Part shown: piece after piece, positions 28,501 through 41,247 of the stretch | Layout of the letters: each line of letters opens with the position of its first letter | Numbering within the stretch: the stretch's first letter is position 1 | Source: Haliclystus octoradiatus | Taxonomy: Eukaryota > Cnidaria > Staurozoa > Stauromedusae > Haliclystidae | DNA: 64,000 nucleotides | Assembly: GCA_916610825.1 (NCBI GenBank) | Contig: OU744449.1 | Coordinates: forward strand, 25,553,232-25,617,231 | Direction of reading: 5' to 3' | Translations under genes and position numbers: made by a program | The notes under the pieces: generated by a model | What the model was told of the DNA's origin: nothing | The model's database searches: none | The model's input: the letters and a program-made list of their open reading frames with translations, nothing else

Positions 28501-31312
28501 CAGGTTTGACTATAATTTCCTATTCTTCTTGGACTTTGAGCCTCTGACATAATTTTATCATCACATTTCGACAGTAGTTTTTGTAAATATTTTACCCTAG
28601 AATTTCCAAACAGATGGCTCTGAGCCAACCTAATTGCAGGATTGTGTTCAATTATGACGCCTTATTTAGGAACACATTTTCTTATTTTATTGAATATAGG
28701 TTCAAACAATGAACAGTTACGTTTCAGTTGGTTGTGATGCACAAGTTGTTCTTAATTTTCATAAACACAGAGAAAGTCAACCTAGGCTCTTCTCAAATCG
28801 TATTCTCAATAAGGTAAGGGCTTAACAAGGGATCTTAAGTTATAGATAGATAGATGAAAGTTTATTTGGATGCATAAATGATTGTTGCAATGTTAAATTT
28901 TCAGGTTGTTATGTGTTTAAAGGTTTAATTATATTTGAAAATGTAATCGTTTCTTGATAACTTGTTCATATGATTGTTATGGTTTATTCATTGCTATGCA
29001 GTTAGTCAGACAAGATTGAGGTTTTGACTTCATTTAGAAATTGAGATTGCAAAATCTATTGAACTTGTTCAATAGGGTTGGACAATGATTCCCAAAACGC
29101 TGAACTTGCCACAGTCTTGTGGTGCTTGATATGAATCGTCTATTGTCCGACCACCTTTAAATTATGGTGTTGGATGTAAGTGCTATATAACAGTAGACAG
29201 TAAGTCTGTGTGAAATTGAAATTATTGTATAAAGTTTGCTTTATGCAGTGTGCGATCATCAGACGGTTGTTACTCAATGTTACAATAAGTAACAGTAATC
29301 GAGAAATTATTTTCTTTGACTCAGTCATCATCGTTATATATTACAGCTCTGCCAATTTTGACATTGAGCATTGACATACCAAAAGATAGATATATCTTTA
29401 TTGTAAAGTAAGCGTATGGGCAAGACATCTTTATCGTATAGACGTATATATCGTTATTGTATATAAAATAGTATCGCAAGTGCTTGAGATCATCCCCAAG
29501 TGCTTGTTTATTTCGGGAACGTTGACACATTTACATACAAAAACAAACAATTATGCATGTGTGTTAATAAAATATAACCAATTGTTTTTCGTGTTTTTAG
29601 TTAATGTATTTTATTTATGGATCACGTGATGTTTTACAACAAGAATGTCAATATCTTCAAAAGAGAATTGAACTTCGTCTTGATGGTAAAGTTATTGAAT
29701 TGCCATATTTAGAGGGTATTGTTATACTGAATATAAATAGCTGGTGTGGTGGGTGTGAATTATGGAAAAGTATTTATGGAAAAGACATACCTGAATCGAG
29801 GTGAGTTCAAGAGGTTCTTTATAATATATGCCTGCAAGCAAATGCTGAAATGCTCAAACTGGTAGCTGACTGTATTGCCCTACCAAAGACACCCGTATCA
29901 CTCTCTATTTGCTAAGAGCAATGATTGTAAATACTGTACTCTTTACCCCTATGGAAAGTTACAGTTCATGAACTATTGAACTGTTTTCCTCAGATGTACT
30001 GATCTCAGTCGCGATACTGCAGATTTCATGGCAGGTAGGTCATGATTGTCAATGCGCAGCAATACGCCTCGGCTACTCATTATACAATCATTCTGGATCA
30101 CTTTACACACCATCAGAAGATGGTACTCATTCGATGCTTTAAAGTTAAGGCTGAGTCGACCTTTGGTGGATTGAACCGCAATCGATCAGATATGATTATA
30201 TATGAAATTCGGCTGCTCTGCCCTCTGAGCTAATCCGTAAAATGTATGCAAATATGCAAACGTCAAAACATAACTTGTTGTTCCATGTGCCTTGATTACT
30301 TTGCCATGATTTTTCGAAAAATGGCAAAATCATTTTTGAGAAATAAGATTTTGTCGAATGTTCTGCAGGCTCATCGTTGTAAGTTCGTTGTTATTATTGT
30401 TGGACATTTTTATTTTCATTTACAAGTCTTGAAATATTTTTCAACTGAAGTTTGAATTCCTCAACAGGTTTGATGATGGTTATTTAGAAGTTGTGGGATT
30501 ATATTCATCGCTTCACATTGCTAAACTTCGTGTTAATTTAGCTGATCCTATTCGTCTTGGACAAGCAAAAAATGTTGAGGTATAAGAACATGAGAAAATG
30601 TACCTTAATTAATAATAGCCCCTAATATTATTGTTTAGGAATCTGGTACCAAAGTTTGGGTTATTAAAATTATTGAGATTGCATTGGAATTTCTCATGAA
30701 ATTGTAAATCTGATGTAGATGATGATATTTCTGATATACTGATACATGACGCTCAAGAATTCTAATTTTTTGTTGAGGTTTAGTCTATAAATCAGAAAAT
30801 TATCAGTTTTCTTCTGAGTTTGCTCTAACCTTCCGGGATCTAGGTTCCCAGGATCCCCACTTTTGCCTGACCCTGCCCATGTGGTTCTACAAAATATATC
30901 TGTGTATGCAACAAAGTGTTTTCCTTTCAAAATGCCTGCAAATTGTTCAAGCTGCTGACTTGAGAAGGAACATCAATTTAATGAGAATTACATTGATTGG
31001 AACGTGCTAATAAACAGCACTTGTTAATTTAGAAAAACTTATTCTGATCTTTCCAAATGCTGAGCTTTGTGCTGTTTTGAAAAATTCTATTGTTCTCAAA
31101 ATGTCCCTGCAACGGGCGGTCCAAGCAGTTCCAATTTTATTGAACCCTGTTGAATCCCATATTTGTTTTCTTATTAGATTTGTATAAAAGGCTCAAAACC
31201 GTTACCAATGCAAGTGGATGGGGAACCATGGGAACAACGTGCATGTAATGTTACTATTGGTTACCATAATCAAGCTATGATGTTAACCCAACCAATAGAT
31301 TCTTCATCATAA
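22506..31312 (+). CDS. DGKE: Diacylglycerol kinase epsilon
   Basis: Phosphorylates diacylglycerol to phosphatidic acid; the epsilon type prefers arachidonoyl-DAG and feeds phosphoinositide resynthesis. Exons: 22506-23225, 24706-24849, 25709-25857, 26939-26996, 28700-28813, 29601-29800, 30468-30579, 31178-31312; 1632 nt, 543 residues (family about 567). Residues 17-34 form the single N-terminal hydrophobic segment that marks the epsilon isoform. Two C1 zinc-binding domains follow (about 56-104 and 117-168, with [14 protein letters not shown]). The catalytic domain opens near 211 ([10 protein letters not shown]), with the GGDGT nucleotide loop at 270-274 and [15 protein letters not shown] in the next exon. 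The accessory domain follows, with [12 protein letters not shown] and a late [10 protein letters not shown]. No ankyrin, PH or SAM domains, as expected of class III. Exon 1 alone encodes the membrane segment and both C1 domains. Confidence 0.97.
23320..23719. mobile_element. CAGACCTTCCAA MITE, second copy nested in another element
   Basis: Inverted relative to the copy at 18304 and about 400 bp. It starts CAGACCTTTCAACTTGAG and ends TTCAAAGGTCTG. It interrupts an AATTCACCAAGCGC element whose two halves lie at about 23230-23319 and 23720-23895. In DGKE intron 1. Confidence 0.82.
24125..24665. repeat. TAG microsatellite and dispersed repeat, copy 2
   Basis: A (TAG)n-like run at 24130-24180 leads into the second copy of the 1440-1760 repeat, interrupted by the family A element at 24195-24366. 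It ends about 40 bases before DGKE exon 2. Confidence 0.65.
24195..24366. mobile_element. Family A MITE inside an older repeat
   Basis: 172 bp with exact 8-bp duplication GTCTCATT (24187-24194, 24367-24374). It interrupts the second copy of a repeat also found at 1440-1760. In DGKE intron 1. Confidence 0.88.
25330..25705 (-). mobile_element. tRNA-derived SINE, antisense to DGKE
   Basis: Same family as 55622-55920, inverted and more diverged; it ends with GCAACTGCCATCTGAGCCAA, the inverse of the tRNA-like head, directly before the acceptor of DGKE exon 3. Confidence 0.8.
27068..27450. mobile_element. Family B MITE, second copy
   Basis: Same 383-bp length and nearly the same sequence as 4008-4390, with exact 8-bp duplication ACTGAACT (27060-27067, 27451-27458). 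In a DGKE intron. Confidence 0.92.
28072..28260 (-). mobile_element. tRNA-derived SINE, truncated
   Basis: The 3' body only (ACCACCCTACCAATGATGCC to CGCAACGATGCACCGC); the tRNA-like head is missing. In a DGKE intron. Confidence 0.7.
28334..28512. mobile_element. TA-flanked ACAGGTGGCC MITE
   Basis: Starts CAGTGAAACCTGTATGTAAT and ends CTATAACAGGTTTGACT, with internal ATAGACAGGTGGCC motifs. In a DGKE intron. Confidence 0.75.
29866..30240 (-). mobile_element. tRNA-derived SINE with internal insertion
   Basis: Family match from TATTGCCCTACCAAAGACAC to CTGCCCTCTGAGCTAATCC. A TTCATGAAC repeat fragment interrupts it near 29945-29995. In a DGKE intron. Confidence 0.72.
30750..30885. repeat. Family A MITE, partial
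   Basis: The 3' two-thirds of family A, including CTTCCGGGATCTAGG and an altered TTTTGCCTGACCCTG end. Between DGKE exons 7 and 8. Confidence 0.6.
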
Positions 31313-32150
31313 TACAAGAAGTTCTGATCGTTATTTCCAACCAGTAATTTATAATGGAATTTTTTAAATCATATTGAATAACAATTACTACAGACAGGTA
31401 TCAATGGATATACAATCATCAATTGGCATGTAGAAGCTGTTGACGATAATTTTTCACCATCGTTATCAAGTGAAACAACATTAAAGGATTGCACTAATAC
31501 ACCGTTTGTGTCACATACATTACATATAATGGCGTTCATTTCTTATTCTATAACCACACATCAACCTAGTATATAATATGCCTAATGTTAGCAATCTAGT
31601 ATATGTGCATGGATGTCTCATCAAGATAACTTGGCATGGAGCTATTTGATATATTGAATGAAAATATATGGTAATTATTGCAGGGAGATTAAGTGGAATC
31701 GATATATGGACAAATCATCTCAACGTTGGAGTCCAAATGTGTTATCAAAGACTCAAAGTTTTAGAACTTTAAGTCCATGTAAGCTTGATTGGTTTCATTC
31801 TTTAAAAAAAATGTTTCAATTGGTTGTTGAAACTCTCAGTGACATGATTCTCATCAGCGATTAGTAGCAATGTTACTAGTAACAAACAATTCGACTAAAT
31901 ATATAAGTTTTATGCAACATTTAACACTTTTTGTAAACTTTATAAAAATTTATTAAATAGTCATTATCATCATATATAATTCGTAATTTGGATTGCGCTG
32001 GATGCAATCATATATTCGAAAACTATTAATTAATTTAATTATACATATAGGTAGGAGGACAAATGTAATTTTTTTCCTTAATTAATGCTATAAATTATCA
32101 TTCAATTGCACTGTTTATATCCATAAGCGATCTAGATAATTGACAAATTG

Positions 32151-32156
32151 AATAAA
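32151..32156 (+). terminator. Poly(A) signal, DGKE
   Basis: AATAAA (followed by TAAA) about 840 bases after the DGKE stop codon; a plausible 3' end, although earlier weak variants are possible. Confidence 0.4.
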
Positions 32157-32471
32157 TAAATTTTTGTACAGTTGATATATATATTGTTCTTATTTTGTCT
32201 ATCATTTCACATTGTAATTATTCGAGATCGTTTTTTATGTATAAAGTACTTGTATGCTCATACCAGTTCCAGTTAATTAATCAATAGTAAGTTCAAAACA
32301 TTTTACCTGCCAGGTGCAACCAAAAATAAGTTATATAAGTGGTCGTTAAAGACAGGTTTCGAGCTTCTTTAATATTTCTGATTTTGTTACTGATTTTCAA
32401 GTATTGACCCCGTCAGTCTTGCTTTTAAATGCTTCTAATAAATGGTCATAAATGGAGATACAGTATATTAT

Positions 32472-32691
32472 GCCCCGGTCAAATGAAGTCAACATTCTGA
32501 TAACATTGTCACAACATTGAGCGAAATTTTCATCATATGCTGGCAAAATGTTGGCTTCATTTGGCCACATCAGCGAACAAATTTCGGTGTTGGATTTTGT
32601 TGGCTGGTACTTTGAAGATGATCAATAATTTGATGCGAACACAACATGGGTACGAAATTTCATCAGATGTTGGCTTCATTTGGCCAGGACT
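32472..32691. mobile_element. TIR element GCCCCGGTCAAATGAAG
   Basis: Ends GCCCCGGTCAAATGAAGTCA and TGGCTTCATTTGGCCAGGAC, resembling the outer ends of 10921-11421 but with a different interior. Confidence 0.7.
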
Positions 32692-33618
32692 TTACACTGT
32701 TTACACCCAGTGATGGCAAAATATTCAAAAACACATGTCAAGTGTCAAAAACTTTCAAAAGGAAGATATGTGAGACCAAAGGGCATCGTATATAGCGAAA
32801 ATGGGCAGTGGTCTTGACCAAGTCTTGACATGCTTTATACACTAATCGATTTTTGTAAATACTGTAAAAGTAATACTAGGAGGCGTTGACACTGTTATCG
32901 TAAATAGGAAGCAAATCTCTTTTGCTGGTATTTGAGTCTGATTTCTGTACTGGGTACAAATAATTAGACGTTTAAAAGAATTTGAGAGCTATATACAATA
33001 TGCTTAAATTTCCAAGAACATTTATAAAACATTTCAACTTAAGACAGTACAGGCTGTGGAGCTTTAGTATTCTGTCCATCTGTCGCCAGTTGTTTCCAAA
33101 CTCTATTTTATTATACAATAGAAAACGTAGTTTGGAAAGGTTAAATCGAGAACAAGAGATTTTAGACTCATTTAGCAACTGAAATACAAAGGCACCAGCT
33201 GCCTTGCTAGGACACAAGTTCTCGAGGTGAACATTTAAAATTATTATTAAAATTATTTTGTTGTATGCATTATTTATATCAATTTTGTCGTATTTGTTTT
33301 ATGGTTAGGCTTTAAATGTTTTTTTCTTATATATTTTTTCAGTATTTTATTCCAATGTTTCGCCACGCTTATTTCATTGTCTGATAATCGTTCCGACTGA
33401 CGTCCACACGTGTTGCTTGCATTCAGTATTAGAAAGACAACAGTTCGTACTCATTGGAATCTTGCAGTGTTGTTTCTTGTCAAATATTGTAACACGCACT
33501 GTATTTGCGGATGTCATTCTTTCAGTTCGTCTTCTGTAATTGGACTTCAAAACATAACTATCTTGTGAAGATAAACATATCTTTACTTAATTTTCATTTA
33601 AAAAGAAAATATATTACA

Positions 33619-36600
33619 ATGAAAACAGTTATTTTTAGTATATTATTACAATTTGTTGGCGCAACGTTTTTATTTGATCGAGAATGTGATTGGAATGGAA
33701 GGTAAGATTATATTATTAATTTCTGAATAAATAAAATCATATGTTATTTTGCGTAAAATAACTTCATTTTTATACGGCAAGTTCATGCAAACTTGAAACT
33801 TGCTACATTGTAACTAAACTGTATAGTCCAAATTTTAGCTCAAGGCTATTTTACAGCCATTTCAAAGAGTGGTTTTCGTTAATCTATTTTTCTGGATGTG
33901 ATTTTTGCTAATTCAATTCAGAATATACTGCAGTTTTATCTAAGTTTTATCTAACCGCTAATCCATTTTCAGTCGGTGCAATTGAATTTTCCCGCGCGCG
34001 TTGTCGACATATTGTACAGTTTGTATACTATATATGTACGCTGTATATTTGCCGGTTGAAAGATTTAACAAAAGTAAATCTTATCCTTTTTCTATAAAGA
34101 ATGAGCAACTATATAGCAAGCTAATTATGAGAAAAAATCTTACGCTAAAAACAAATTTAGTATGAAAGATATGAGCGATACGCTGAAAGCCTTGAAACGT
34201 TGCGATTTTGAATTAATTGTGAATTTTATCGCTAAATTAGCCTACTACTGAAATTAAGTTGGCCATATTGCACCGATTTCATTCAATAGGGTGTGCACAA
34301 GACATTTGTGTGGACATTTAAATCTACCGTTTTCGTCTATTATTTACGCGTAACCAAACAAATTTTATAATCTCGGCACGAGTTATGCTGATAGGTCACG
34401 TAAATTGATAGTATCCTTGTAATGATCAAATATTTACTTTGAGGGTTACATATATTATATACGACTCCGTCAATTTTCAAATCATATCAATGATGAATAC
34501 TTATGCTGAAGTTGGTAAGATAAAGTAATAATTTTATTTCATTAGGTTTAGTAATTCGTAAGGGTTCTTAAATTCCGCGTTGTTCTTTATAATTCTATCC
34601 GATTTTAAACCGGCATCCGACATAGTTTTATTGCATTCCACCATTGATACCATCGGTAAATAATAGAAAGCGCGGGAAATAATATATGAATGTGAATTAT
34701 AAGGCGATCATTAACTGTATTGAAAATCATGTGTTGGTGCCTTTGCGTTCCATTTGGAGTTAATTCATTATCTTTTCATCACCATTAACATAGTTTACTT
34801 TTACAAGAAGCGTGTGAAAGGCCGTGAAATACTTGTTTTTCAAGTGAGGGGTTGGAATTGAACAAAGTCACTGAACCGATCATCGATTCTATTCATAAGA
34901 TAAAACTCCCATTTAATGATACTAAAGATTTACATCACTAAAGCAATTATAGCTCAAAAAAGGTCAAGGAAATAACTTGAACATCGATATGCTTAAATAT
35001 TTATTTAATGGGCATTAGGCGTATTTCACGCGTAAATAATGGTCTGCATTATCTGCATTAATTCTATGTGAAAACACCGTATTATACAGCCTTAAAAAAT
35101 CCAACTAGTTTTGGGACATTTAATAGTTGATAGCTCATCGACTTGGCAGGGAGTCGTTTTTGCTCAAGCAAGTCAACGATTGTTCAAGTTTCATTGAATA
35201 GGGATGTTGGAGCAGCGTGGGCGACTGCCCCTCCCTCCTGCCCTTGAGGAGGGAGGGCAAGCAGGGAGCAAGAAGTGCCTTTCAGAAAAAATGTGACGAT
35301 ACGTATACCGCTATAATTATTAATTCCATCCTTGTTTCCCTTATTCTATCAAATAAAAAGGCTATTCAGTTATCATATGGTTCGGTAAAAAATTAAAGAT
35401 TATACCAGTGTCGCGATATTAGCTGTGTAGAAACGTATTTCCCGTTTGCATTGAGAATTTTTCTTTGGAAAATGCCCTTTAAGTCTAATTCGCCCTTTAC
35501 CTCTAAGTTGCTTCCGGCGTCCCTGATTGAATTCTTGCTCAGAAATAGAATGGGAGCTAGAAAGGGTTAGCTACAAGGGATAAGCCCATAAAAAGAAGAT
35601 ATCGTCTGTAGATGGATGTACAAACATGTTGTATTTCAATTGTTGCTTAGTGTAATGGAATATTTTGTTAATTTATCTAGGTCAATCGGATCTGAAAATT
35701 TCAAAAACGTTATTGAAAAAGTTGATTTACATTGTCAATCTGGAATGATATCTTGGCGTTCAAGAAAAGGGGGACTAAGGGTTACATTTAATCCAGCCCC
35801 TGAAGTTGCTGCGTCATCATTCGATGCGTGTTTACTTATAAACAATTATGGTATTAATGTATTTCAAGAAACATCAAAGGGATTGACAGTATTACGTAGT
35901 AGACATTTGAATACTTTGGAACATGATGATAGTTTACCATTATGCGTTCATTCAGAATTTAATCAAGTTATTTTATATTTTGAACCAATCCAATCTTTAA
36001 TCGGATCATTACGTATTGATTATGAGATTGAATCCGATCAGGAAACAGATGGAAATATTGATACAAGTAAGTTAGTATTCTAATTAATCTCTGAACTAAA
36101 CTTTTTGAAAGTCGGCTAAAAATTTTTTGTCGTCATGCTAAACATAATATGGCTGCAGTAATGATTAATATTCCGAACATAAAACTCAACGAATACTCTC
36201 GCTGTATTCCATATTTTACTTATCGGACGAAAAGTTCTTTCCAAATCTGTTGTGTAAAAAGGCGATATATAAACACTTTAAAATTCATAATGTACTTCTA
36301 CTCTTAATGAAATAGTTATCAACAGACAAATCAAACATTTGATTATCGGCCTAATTTTTGTAATAAAAAATTGTTTTTTAAGGCCGAGGAAATGGATAAT
36401 CGATTACAATGGAACACAGGGAAATAAGGCTTATGAATTTAACTTCAGTAGCGCATTGAACATGTCCGGGCAACCCGGGCAAAAATAAGAATCGTATACT
36501 GTTTTAAAGTTACTTAACTATTTATTTCAAGGCTATAATTACAATGTTGAATTTAGATTAAGTTTTCTTATTACTTTCCTCTCCTGTAACTCACGTTAAA

Positions 36601-37911
36601 ATTTCTTTCAATAGATCACAGGAAATGCTCTAACGATGAAATAGCAAAGAACTTCTGCAATAGTGATTTTGGTAAGTGATTAGGATTTAAGTGAGAAAAG
36701 AGTCGGATCAGGCTTATGGTATTTTGCGGGAATGACAACTGTACAGGTCAATATAGAAATGGAACGAAATCGAGTAATTCGATTAGTCGAATAATGGACC
36801 CGCGCTCCGTAAATGATTCCGTTCCGATCTACAAAGCACCATGACCCGTGGGATCATAAATGTAGTATTCTTATATAATTAGAGATAAATTAGACATGTC
36901 ACTATTAGTCTATTACCAGACTTCTTACATCTAAATCACTAGACACACTAAGATGGCTGACTAGCAACACGTAGACCTGTGCCACATGCCCCTGTACTTC
37001 ACTTCGGTTCGTATAGCGCAGATGAGCGCAGGTACGCAGCGGAATATAGTGGACCTTGTGGAGCAAGGCTAAGCAACACGAATCAACACGTGTCTCGTGG
37101 CTCTGTCTTCTACTTTACCTCGTATTATAACATAAGAACATTACAATAACAGTACCATCTACCTGAAATAGATGGCTCTTAACTATGATCAGACAAACTT
37201 TTGAAGCTACATAATATGAAAGTTAAAGACTATGAAGTTGCTCTTCTTTCCCCAGCACTGCCCGGAGTTCTCGGGTAACATTGAAAGTGCCAGAGTACAA
37301 TCATTCATATAGTTGAACGCCTCTCGCAGGGCCTCTTGTAAAATTGAACAGGGAGATTTAAAGCGCGTTCACTTTAAGAAATAAAATATACATTTAACAT
37401 TCAAACCACATTGTTCAAATGTCCGTACTTGGGTATTTATAATTAGCCAGTTCATATTATTCTATCATTTGCCACAATATGTACTGCTATGTATATTTGA
37501 ATTTTAAAGAGGAAGTCTCACTCATTTTAGATAAAACCCTGTAAATGTGGTCAGTTGGCAGGTCACATATTTGACCGTTATTCTTAGGTTTTATTGTATT
37601 AATTTTTTATTTCAGCTGTCAAAGGGGAAGTTCTCCAAAAGAGTTACGATTCAAAGCAGCAAACACGTCAATTAGATGTTAAAACATACATCGTTTTTCA
37701 TCAAACAGCTCAAATATTTAAACAAAAAGAGGTTCTAGATGAAACGCATAAATTTGGCATAATTAATGCACCATGGAATTATCATTTTGGACTTGATCAT
37801 AATTATCTGTTAATTGGTAACTTAACTCAAAAATATGGTGCTTATATAGTATGCTTTGCTAAATTTCATCATTGGAAAGAGATTTTACCTTCAATTAAAT
37901 GTAATTACTAA
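33619..37911 (+). CDS. METRN/METRNL: Meteorin / meteorin-like secreted factor
   Basis: Meteorins are secreted cysteine-rich factors acting in neural development and, for the -like form, metabolism and immunity. Exons: 33619-33701, 35681-36066, 36615-36671, 37616-37911; 822 nt, 273 residues (family about 290-310). Exon 1 encodes a signal peptide (MKTVIFSILLQFVGA) and the first cysteine. The body shows the meteorin pattern: a cysteine before SGMISWRSRKGGLRVTF, a central CLL...CVHS pair, then KCSN...FCNSDFAVKGEV, the best family match, and C-terminal cysteines in IVCFAK and IKCNY. I count eight cysteines against ten in vertebrate meteorins. The four exons resemble the vertebrate gene layout. I cannot say which vertebrate paralogue it is closer to; a single pre-duplication gene is likely. 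Confidence 0.92.
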
Positions 37912-38058
37912 AAATATGATGTAATAATTGACGGATAACGATTGAAACTCCAACTCCACAAGCCTTGCACACAGACTTTACATATCTCATGTTCAATCGT
38001 GTTGTATATACTTCTAGCAGTAATATATACTCTGTACAGACTATACGGTATAATATAT

Positions 38059-38064
38059 AATAAA
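38059..38064 (+). terminator. Poly(A) signal, METRN
   Basis: AATAAA about 150 bases after the METRN stop codon. Confidence 0.5.
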
Positions 38065-38947
38065 ATTACGTAATGACATGTAATCAGTTTTTATTTACTT
38101 GTTGTTAAGATTTTTGTTTTTAAAAATTAAAATTTTGATTCAAAAATTAATTAAAAAAGAACGAGTCTCGAGTTAGTTAGTTTGAAATATTTAGCAAGTT
38201 GTCCCTCAGACGGGTACCCTGAATCTAATTGCCATGATGTTAAGATTATCTTGAAAGGAGAGGCACCTTCGTATTTAAAAGAAATGATATATATGTCAAA
38301 CAGAAGATTGATGTCCAATATAATGGTTTACTTTTTTGAATGTACCTCAGCTTAAATGCAAAGCATTTTGAACATGATGTTTTAAATTTTCAGCACCTTT
38401 CCTATGGAATAAATGACCATTTTTAATTAGAAACTTAAAAACATATAATTTATAGATAAAACTTATTGTACAGTTCTTAGCATATTTATTGTATAGATAG
38501 CTAAGGACTTTAATTAATTAATTATTTATTCATTTATCTTGAAATCGGTGATCAGAGAGGCAGGAAAATAACATTTTTTTTAATTTTTGGAAAAAGTTTG
38601 AAGACTAACTTTTTAAATTGTACCCATAAATTGAACTATAACAAGTCTTCTTAACAAGTAGATAACTCCCGATACCAGGGAACTTGAATCGAAATTACAA
38701 CTTACTAGTTGTTAACTTCCCGGGCGTGGCCGTGCTGACATTTGACTGTTGCATTATAACCTCGTGTTATAGAGAATATAGATTAAGTCTATAATAAGAG
38801 ACAAAGATGAGGCAAAGGCGGCTGAAGATCACAATTAAATGCGTGAAACTCTGAGTAACGGAAAAAGGCTTTTGCCTCATCTTTGTCTCTTATTATTATA
38901 TAATGTTCTGTTTTACCGAACAATGAGCACTTTCATATTAATATGTG

Positions 38948-40585
38948 CAGGGGCGGATCCAGCTGAAAATCTGACTGGTGCTGAAAGGGGACAATAAAGG
39001 GGCGAAGCCCCGTCGTCTAGGGGGGTCCGGGGGCATGCCCCCCCGGAAAAATTTTGGTATTCGAAAGCTATTGAAGGGCTGTGACACCACTTTCGTAACT
39101 CCATCAGCAATATTTCAACGTAATTATAAAGCTTAGATGATCAAATCTTACACCATCAAATAAATAAACACAATAAAAACACAGAAAGAATTAAAAATGT
39201 ATTTTATTGAAAATAAAAACACCTTGTGCTTAATTAGATATGCATGCACTCAGACAGGCTATACTATACAGTATACATTATGAATAAAACGTTTCAAATG
39301 TGAAATAATTAGCAACTACTTAAATTCAAATAAACTATTTAGACATAATCAGTAGTAATAATTCTAAAAGAAAAAGTTATATGAATCTTCTGATGTTTAA
39401 AATTGTAATTATTACATCCAGTTGTACAAGGTTTTGAATGCATGTACAAAAATGAATTATAGGGGCAATCCATCAACATCTTTTCGTTCTACAAAAAAGG
39501 AATGGAAAACAGATGTTTTTTCCCTGTCACTAGACATCAGCAAGACAGCAAGCCTACCCTGGGCTGGGAACTAAATGGCCAGAATAATACAATAATTTAT
39601 TAGGCCTGTAGAAGTAGGCCTATTTATCAGGCCTTTAAGGCCTTTGTTGGAAACGAGAAGAGGATCCACAACCAAAATATGCACGCAAAATATGTAAATA
39701 CAGATATCAAACATACGGTACTCGGCTACAATAAAATATTGAAACCAGTGAATTTAAAGCCAAAATAAAAACTACTAACTTATCTACTAACCTCTTGTGA
39801 TAATGCATGCAATAGCACTTCCAATTTTTGATAGGAAAATGAGTTCTTCTTGCAATTCTGCGAATTTTATTTACATTTCTCAAACTTCTTGTTTCCTTGT
39901 GCTGATTTTTTACATTGAAAGGTTGATAATAAGTCTTGAATCAGCTAGCTTTTGTCGAATGGAACTTTCTTCTTTAAATTACATGTTAAATTGTCAATAT
40001 AGAGCAGATTCTGTAGTAGCGCAGCAAGATAAGGTTAAGCTTTCTTAGACGCCATGCTTGCAAAAGTGGAAGGCATAACAACTTGACTTGATTAGACTTG
40101 ATAAGTTAACAGGAAGTTGAGAACAACACAGTCGGACTTTGTATTTGTACTTGATTACTTGACATCATTCTAATTATAGCACTAAAAAAAGCAATGAAGG
40201 TGCTCACTGGTGCTCACTGGTGCTCAAATTCCTGAGATTCCTAATTTAGAGAATATGATTGGTTGAAACGATTGGGCGAAAGCGAGAATGGAATGTTGAT
40301 TGTTCTGACTGGTGCTCAAAGACGACATACGATTGGCTTTTAGATTTCCAGGGGTGCTCAGCCCTTGTTGCTGATTGGAAGATTGCTTTGAATCATTGAT
40401 CCAATGAAATCGTTCACTGAGAGAGTTCGGGACTGCTATCAGCAGCAAAATATGGCAAACGCAAAAATAACTGAAATCCTTCCGTTTCTATGGCAATATC
40501 AAATTACGTCATTGCGGCAACATCACAGCTTTGAAAATCTGACTGGTGCTCAAGCACCTTTTGCCCCCCCTTGGATCCGCGCCTG
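38948..40585. mobile_element. Non-autonomous hAT-type DNA transposon, complete
   Basis: The ends are inverted: CAGGGGCGGATCCA on the left and the complement of CAGGCGCGGATCCA on the right. An exact 8-bp duplication, AATATGTG, flanks it (38940-38947 and 40586-40593), which with CA-starting short TIRs points to the hAT superfamily. A shared phrase AATCTGACTGGTGCT lies inside each end. The left end carries GC-rich hairpins (GGGGCGAAGCCCC) and the right half repeats GGTGCTCACT. No transposase-like frame is present, so it would need a helper. Confidence 0.85.
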
Positions 40586-40972
40586 AATATGTGTATCTGA
40601 ATTTACACTCCCTAATAACTTTTTTTTGTAATTTATTATTATAGATAGTTGTAAAAATGTGGTCTTAAGGGGACACAATTGTAGGACTGTATAATAGCAA
40701 GATCGATACAAAAGAATATCTATAAAGTATAAATGAGGTCTATAATAAAAGTCAGATAATCATAATTGCTACTTGATATATCTGAGTCTATATATAAATG
40801 AGGCCTATCAGATATTAACAATTCAACGATGTAATTTCAATGGCTTACGCCCAACAAATACTGATCGATCTCACGTGAGGCTACAACATATATATAATTA
40901 CTAACTAGATACCATGCCTCTAGAATATTAACAATAAGAATCGTACCCAATTCTCTATCTACAACAGTCTTT

Positions 40973-41247
40973 AGCCTGGTTTCCATATAGCAAATTTGCC
41001 TGCGTCGTTGCCTGCGACATTTGCCTGGGTCACAGCCGTAGACATTTAATGATCTTTTTTCTATTGTTTCGACCGGATATCACTTGTCTTGCCTGACTGA
41101 TTTCAAAGTTGGAGTGAGTTCAACTTTGAAATGACGCAGGCAAAACTAATGATATCCGATCATTAAATCATTAAATGACTACGGCTGTGACCCAGGCAAA
41201 TGTCGCAGGCAACGACACAGGCAAATTTGCTATATGGAAACCAGGCT
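40973..41247. mobile_element. Foldback MITE with ~80-bp arms
   Basis: Both ends read AGCCTGGTTTCCATATAGCA inward and stay inverted-identical for about 80 bases with only a few mismatches. The arms contain repeated TTGCCTG(C/G) units. TTT on both sides could be a 3-bp target duplication. The superfamily is uncertain (PIF/Harbinger-like is one option). Confidence 0.75.

Larger units (their letters stand above)
31313..33618. other. DGKE 3' UTR and spacer to METRN
   Basis: Presumed DGKE 3' UTR to about 32170, then AT-rich spacer with one TIR element (32472-32691) and the METRN promoter region. The short overlapping open frames near 32972-33217, one on each strand, have no recognisable motif. Confidence 0.5.

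Noticed and set aside
35220-35265. GC-rich CCCTCCCTCC hairpin as a regulatory element
   Set aside because: Short G/C-run hairpin in METRN intron 1; a G-quadruplex is conceivable but nothing else supports function.
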